Of a DNA stretch of 64,000 bases, positions 58,437-64,000 are shown piece after piece. Each line of letters opens with the position of its first letter. Within the stretch, counting starts at the first letter, position 1. This DNA is from Cercophora sp. LCS_1 (lineage: Eukaryota > Ascomycota > Sordariomycetes > Sordariales > Lasiosphaeriaceae). The DNA is taken from NCBI GenBank assembly GCA_036250225.1, contig JAPZLL010000023.1:248001-312000 (forward strand), written 5' to 3'. The notes under the pieces were generated by a model. It saw only the letters and a program-made list of their open reading frames with translations, was not told where the DNA came from and made no database searches. The translations under genes were made by a program, and so were the position numbers.

Positions 58437-58876
58437 TCACTTTTGCGCACACGTCGCCCTCCTCATCGAACCAGCAGTTGTCGTCAGCCTATTGCTCCTC
58501 CAGCTAATATTCCGGATTGGTGTCGGCGGACGACCATCAGCCTCAGGTCTCATCCAAAGATCATCGTCCGCCAACAGCCCGTGACTCAACGACACACCGC
58601 TCTTGAGCGCCTGCACGGTTAGGTACCGCGTCAGCATGCCTGTTATTGAACAAGGGGTGGAGCCGTAACACGACATGATGCACATGACATTAGCAATGTG
58701 TATGGAGAATAAAACAACTCACCACGCAGAGTTTGCACCTCGCGCCGAATTTGGAGACTGTGTTGCGGCAGCCGATGGAGCTCTGTTGTGTGTTAGGGAC
58801 TGGGGCACGTGACTGGCGGGAAGAGAAGGAGTTGACATACGTAGTAATTGGCACAATAGCAGCCGTTCATCGCCAT
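58437..58876 (-). CDS. Tentative small Cys-containing protein, three exons
   Basis: Three minus-strand exons (58876-58841, 58782-58723, 58610-58437) join in phase 0 to 89 residues. Intron 1 is 58 nt (GTATGT...ACAACAG, branch CCTAACA). Intron 2 is 112 nt (GTGAGT...CGTGCAG, with CTAAT and CTAAC branch candidates). The predicted N-terminus is MAMNGCYCANYY-SSIGCRNTVSKFGARC and then KLCV, giving five closely spaced Cys (CYC, GC, RC, LC). The C-terminal 57 residues contain a DDDLWMRPEADGRPPTP segment. No signal peptide is seen, so it is not a classic secreted effector; a small metal-binding intracellular protein is possible. Support comes from splice signals that all agree in frame; no homology is recognised. 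The last acceptor and the start are uncertain, and chance is a real alternative. Confidence 0.42.
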
Positions 58877-60222
58877 GGCAAGGAGTTTTCCCGGCAGCAA
58901 GACGGAGAAGCAAGTAAAGGGGTGCGGGCGAGGGACGAGACGGGACGCAGGGAGGACAAGGTCCAATGGCAGAAGGCAAGTCAACAATTGCGGTTGCGTG
59001 ATGCAACGAAATGCTGACAGGATCAGAAGTTTCAACAAGCAAGACGGACAGACAACAGTCTGTGGATAAGTGAAGGTGAGGTAGAAGGGAAGAAAAAAAA
59101 ACCCCCCAAGAACGGGGTACAGCTTCCAGATTAATAGACCATGAAAGCCAAAAAAAAAGACGGGAGAGCCCATGCACGAAACGAGCCTAGCCCAACCCCA
59201 GACCCAGCCAGCCAGCCAGCGAGCACACTGTGAAAGCATCCTGTAGGTAGCTGAGCTAACAAGGTGAAGCAACCTACCCACCTAGGTGCCTTAGTCTCGC
59301 GGGTGGATGATGGGGAGGACATGGAACAGGCCAGACGAGGCCCGTGGTTACGGGGATCAGCGCCATGGACGCTAGCCAGAGAACGCTAGCCAGAGAACGC
59401 AGAGCCGCCAAGACAAGAAAAACGGAACCCAGGCAATAACATAAAAAGGGGGGCTATGACAGGATAAACGAACCACACACACGCATCCTGTTACCTTACC
59501 CTACCCCCTTTGGTACGTAAGAGAGCCCCGAGCCTTGAATCGCCATTCGGTCGATGCGGACTTGGGAGACGTGGGGAGACGTGGGGAGGAGCAAGGTGGG
59601 AAGCCAAACAGCAGCACACAACAATTTTTTTTTAAATTTTTTTTTTTTTTTTTTAAAAAACACCCCGCCGCCGTCGGTATTATTCATTCCATGACATTGC
59701 AGACATTTTCCCACTTCCAACCAAGATGACTGATTTTTTTATGATATCCCCGTTGCCCTCTCTCTCCCTCTCTCTCCCTCTCTCCCTCCCTCTGGTACAC
59801 CGGGAGAAGTACCCGGTGCCTTCCTCCTCCCAACGGCCAAAACAGTCCGAGAAGATAGCCTGCACGGCAAAAATGCTCAGACCTTTTTTTTTTTTTTGGT
59901 TCTTGCTGAGTGATGAAATCCCAGCATCTGGTACCCATGGTTGAAATCCAATCGAACCAATCTCGGACCAGGGTGCGTCTCCGATCTGCTGCAGCCCCCA
60001 GAATTCACCGGTTCTGCAACGTGGGGTAGCTCGACCGTGGTTGTCCGATGCGATGGACGAACAAGAGATAAAAACGACCCTACATCAGCTCTGACCGGTA
60101 CCATCCAAGAACTCTGCAGCATCACACATCCCGACAGCATCCATCCATCCATCCATCCATCCATCCCATTCAAACCACCCAGATGTCAGCCGCTTTGGAC
60201 CGAACAACCGATGAGAGGGAGA

Positions 60223-60264
<42 letters not shown>

Positions 60265-61157
60265 AAATCAGATCGGAAAGGGAACCGCTCGGCAGCTATT
60301 GGACGAGCTCATGTCGTGAAAGCAACATAAATAAATGAATAAATAATCTCCAGGTGGTTTTTACTCAGACTCGGAGACACAGTGCAGAGCATGTTCGGTT
60401 GTCGTCTCCACAGTCTCATCACACGCCATCATGCTGCTGCGGTGTAAGCTATCTTGGGGGAGGACGGCAACCGCGCTCGCTACCACTTCCTCCACTCACC
60501 TTGTTCACCTACATACATTTCCATGAACCTGGGGTTCCTTTCTTCTTTCACTTCTGGAACAGAACGACCGAGCAGGTTCCAACATCGGATGGGACGGAGA
60601 CTCTGAAAGTTCGGTCCCGAAATGCGACGATTAATTCGTCAATCCGGTCTGGCGAATACATGACCGAAGACGTCCCTCCGGAACATCGGATGGAGATTCA
60701 ACTCACTCAATTCAGATCCACACAGACAGACACACGCGCTTGCCTACTGCTTTGCCTCCAATTCTCGATTCAGACACAGTCAAACCTGTCCAGCACGTTC
60801 CGTCCACCACCTTCACCATCACCTTCCAACAGTCAACTGCTCTCTCTCTCTCTCTCTCTCTCCGTATCTTCCTCCACGCGTGAAATGATGTTACACAACT
60901 GAATAGAGGCTGAGAGATAAAACAGAAATCGAGAATCGAGAACCGAGAAAAAAAAAGCCCATTACAACCCACGATATCAAACTTCGCTGGCCACGTGTGA
61001 AAAAATACTCCGGCACAAAACTAGTGGGATCAAGTGGAAAAAGACAAGGGCCGATTAAATCCCTCCAGCCCCGACATCCACTTTCTGACCCGAAATGCCA
61101 ATCCTCACAAGGACACCGAAACCACTGCTTTTGGTGTATCATGCCGTAACGACCAAC
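58877..61157. other. Gene-free stretch (2.3 kb) with microsatellites
   Basis: No supportable gene. It contains a T-rich run (59637-59654), (CATC)n at 60138-60166, a GA tract at about 60214-60260, (CT)n at 60840-60862, and a 15-bp direct duplication (GCTAGCCAGAGAACG) at about 59370-59399. The right end is the 3' flank of the Rho GEF gene. Confidence 0.45.
60138..60260. repeat. (CATC)n and (GA)n microsatellites
   Basis: A CATC tetranucleotide array (60138-60166) is followed about 50 bp later by a GA/GGA purine tract ending in about 17 perfect GA units (to 60260). Confidence 0.9.
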
Positions 61158-63994
61158 CTAGATTCCCATCCTCGACGATCCTTCTCTCCCGTTGCCACCA
61201 CCGCTTCCTGACGGAGGGGAGCTGGGTGTCCCGTGGTAAACTTCTGACCTCCTTTGACTCTTCCAGAAGTCAATGGCCTCAACGACATCATCGCCACGCT
61301 CATCTTCGTATGCCAAAATAATCTACATTCATGTTAGCGTCGCTCTGATTTTCGTCTCGTTGCGTCTATTACCTCGTGGGTGCTACTGTGCAGCATCCTG
61401 ATGTTCTTGTGCGGTACAATGTGCACTGCCATGTTGTCAATGTGTCGGAGTTCGATGAAATTTGGTTCGAACGCCAGGATCCAGGGGTAGCTGAGCGCAA
61501 ACGCTTGCGGCGTGCCCTCCCAGTCGAGACGCCATTCGGGTCTCGCCCTCCAGCCGTTCCTATTGACGAAGAAAGAGAATTCCGAGTAGTTAAGCAGGAA
61601 CTCTCCGTTCAAACGCTCGATATGAATGGGCTTGACGTTCTCCTTTCGAGCCACAAAGTCGAGCGAGGTGTCGGCCTGATCCAGCAGCGACTGCGTCTCG
61701 AGGGTCTCGAGGCTGACAACCTCGAAGCCCCTGGCTGAAGCCACGCACAGCTTGGACTTCAGGAAGTGAACAGAGCTGGATTCGATGGGGATGTAAAACT
61801 CCTTGAACGGCCGCAACTCGTCCTGGCCTGCGTTGAACATTTTGCTGAGGCCCTTCTGCTTCTTGGTTCGCGACATGGCGTCGTTGGGTTCGTACACCTT
61901 GATTGTCGTGGACAGCGCCGTATTCTTTGCGCAACACACCAGGTGGCGGCCCAGGCAGATACCTGTCTTGAAAAAGTGGCAGTGGTTTTGGATCTTCTTG
62001 CCACGTTTGGAAGAAATTGGCTCGTTGGGATCCAGTGCCCCAAGGGAGTACGAGTAAAGCGACTTGTTGGAGAGCACCAGCACGAGCTGGTACTCCTCCA
62101 GCACATCGACCTGCGTGACGTTTTGCACGTCAATGACCCTCTTGGGTGGCGCATCTTTGTCCTTGGATTTGCGGTCCGACACATAGATGCCGCCGTCTGT
62201 TCCATAGATGAGCTTGCGACCGCCATCAAACGGCGCAACGCAGTTGACCTTGTTCTGGCCTGAGAAGAAGCCACACGAGATGACGGCGGTGTTGAGGAAA
62301 TCGGCGCGAGCCCGAAGTCGTTGCTGAGCCGTGTCGATAAACTCCAACCACTTCTGTCGCGCCGACTGGTTGGCGGCGTACAACGTCAGCTCGTACCCGT
62401 TTTTCCCGAGATGACGGAATGTTATCGGCCAGCCCTCGCCCTTCTTAGTGTTATCGGAAGCGCGGAGTGCAGGGAGTAAGCTTGACGATGTCCTCTTGAC
62501 GGCTCCTGACTGGGGAATGACTTCCTCCATTTCCTTGATGGACAGTAGCTCCAGTGGAATCGGCCTACGGTATGCTTTCAGCTCTTCGGTTTTCCCAACT
62601 TGTTTGACCCGCACGAGGAGCACGGCATGATCAAACAAAAATGCCGTGATGTCGGCGTGCTCTGTTGGTGACTTTTTAAGCTGACTCTTGAAGACAAGCT
62701 CACGTCCTTCCTCCGTCAGCTTCAAGTCAACCTTCTCCCCGGGCCTGAATTTCAGCTGCTCGTGCAAGCGTCGCAGGTTGAACCTGTTTTCTGCCTTGCC
62801 TGACTCTGCGTTCACCCTACTCAACAAGTCTCTGATCATCGTCAGCGCCTTGGGAATATCCGTCCTGTCAGTGCTACCCTCTTCGGTGTACTTGAGCACG
62901 TTCTCCAAGAGCAGCGGGTATCGCGCCAACCTTGTCGTTGGCTTCGTGAGATAACCGTTGAGCTCCAGCTTCCTCGATTCTCGCCGTCTTTCAACGTCGT
63001 CCACAAACTTGGCAAAGTCCTTGTTGATTGACCTCTCATTTTCGAACTCGAATTTGCCTTCCAGCTGCTTCGCTCCGTAGTAGATGAAAGGCTCGAACTG
63101 CGGCACGAACTCCAAAAATATATCTCCAATGTGCTGCACAACTGGGCTCTTTTGCTGCCTTTCTGTCAAAGCCTTCGCGAACCGTGAGCTCACCGCATGG
63201 ATACTGGGGTGGTCGACGATGTTGCTGAAAATGTTGCGCACCACACGCTCTCGACGTTGAGGTGGAATGGACGACATGCCATTGATCTTTCCCCTGAGCG
63301 GGAGAATCCAAAAGTCGCGAAGGTACTCGAGGTCTTTGACAAAGTCTCGTTCGGTGTAGCAAATTTCCGAAATGACCTCTTGCCGTTTTTTCTCTTTATC
63401 CCCGGTGCTGTCTGCGATTTCCTTAGGGACCGTATTGATCCAAAGCTTCTGCTCGTCAGTTTGATCGACATCGTCGTCGTTGAGGTTTGCTGGCCCCTCC
63501 TTTCTCAGGCCGGGGCCCATCTTGAGATTCAATCTTGAAACCTGTTCTAACCTCCTGGGACAAGCGATAGAGTAGCAAAGCTGGTCTCTTGTGCAGGTGG
63601 GCGAGTAGCATTCTGACAGCAGGACGAAAACACCATTGACAGCCGGCTTCTCTTCTGTTTCCTCCGTCAAGGTTTCTCGGAACTGATACATCTCGTACGT
63701 GGAATCACGGAGACGGTGCTCGTAGGTGACATCGTGGAAGAACTTTTGCGCATCCAGTGCCCGACCGAGAAGCAATGCCAAATTCCTATCCGTAGTCCTA
63801 ATAATGTAGGAAAGCACATCGACAGCCTCGGCACCACTGAAAGCGTTTTTGTATGTGAGCTCATTCTTCGTTCGGTCGCCGACGACGATCTTGCGTCGGA
63901 AGCATTCGGCTACGCGGGACAGGAGTGCGGGATAGACAATAGGTGGTCGGATCTTGGCCGTCGGCGGACGTTCGCTATTCGACGACCCTGACAT
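61158..63994 (-). CDS. ROM2: Rho1 guanine nucleotide exchange factor, Rom2 type (N-terminus may continue beyond the window)
   Basis: Exon 63994-61373 joins in phase 0 to a last exon 61322-61158 across a 50-nt intron (GTAATA...ATGTAG, branch GCTAACA), giving 928 residues from the ATG at 63994. Domains in order: DEP at about 28-108 (KIVVGDRTKNELTYKNAF), DH at about 205-395 (EVISEICYTERDFVKDLEYL, YLTKPTTRLARYPLLLENVL), PH at about 420-562 (ending RQKWLEFIDTAQQRL), and CNH from about 580 to the end (GRKLIYGTDGGIYV, NIRMLHSS). This order is that of the Rom1/Rom2 family, which activates Rho1 at the plasma membrane to drive glucan synthesis and the cell-wall integrity pathway. Family members usually have some 300 further N-terminal residues, so the ATG near the edge may be internal and the CDS 5'-partial. 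Confidence 0.94.
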
Positions 63995-64000
63995 GGAGGG

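Noticed and set aside
58108..58622. Two overlapping plus-strand open frames of 128-158 residues
   Set aside because: They occupy two frames of the same stretch and lie opposite the better-supported spliced minus-strand candidate.

Overview
This window is nuclear DNA from a filamentous ascomycete, most likely a Sordariomycete. The evidence is short GT-AG introns (about 50-125 nt, often with a CTAAC/CTGAC/CTAAT branch site 10-25 nt before the acceptor), long single-exon low-complexity proteins, an intron-bearing tRNA-Pro, and characteristic families: a Zn2Cys6 regulator, a GPI-anchored CFEM protein, an RTA1-type membrane protein and an annexin with a long charged N-terminus. No transposon, bacterial feature or CRISPR was recognised, and nothing looks AT-rich or RIP-mutated by eye.

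Layout. 1-1064 (-): N-terminal part of a low-complexity protein cut by the left edge. 4637-5518 (-): endonuclease/exonuclease/phosphatase enzyme. 7174-7956 (+): unknown Ser/Pro-rich protein. 9657-15692 (+): about 1983-residue scaffold with an atypical DH (RhoGEF-like) region. 16553-17795 (+): SAP-domain Tho1/SARNP homologue with a probable alternative 3' splice site. 23442-28049 (+): 1535-residue protein with a C-terminal methyltransferase-like domain. 28851-30024 (-): RTA1-like membrane protein, three exons. 31027-32704 (-): Gpi2/PIG-C, two exons. 34570-35369 (+): unknown single-pass membrane protein. 36622-38710 (+): annexin (ANXC4-like). 42611-43800 (+): Zn2Cys6 regulator, three exons. 48741-50947 (-): repeat-bearing GPI-anchored CFEM protein. 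54942-55048 (-): tRNA-Pro(CGG). 55715-56599 (-): PRP38. 57058-57647 (+): small membrane protein, two exons. 58437-58876 (-): tentative small Cys-containing three-exon gene. 61158 to the right edge (-): Rho1 GEF of the Rom2 type, with a last exon beyond the long open frame.

There is no gene cluster; these are mainly housekeeping and cell-surface/polarity genes. Several bear on hyphal growth: a Rom2-type Rho1 GEF (cell-wall integrity), a DH scaffold, Gpi2 (first step of GPI synthesis) and a CFEM protein that needs a GPI anchor. PRP38 and the Tho1 homologue act in mRNA processing and export. Gene density is low, with gene-free stretches of 3.9-5.6 kb, and 43.8-48.7 kb carries many homopolymers, microsatellites and a short assembly gap.

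I found no convincing new multi-gene system. The best leads are the in-frame alternative acceptor in the Tho1 homologue, the small three-exon gene at 58.4-58.9 kb, the repeated DDGIR motif in the DH scaffold, the 84-bp repeat block in the CFEM gene, and the hairpin-plus-T-tract behind the tRNA.
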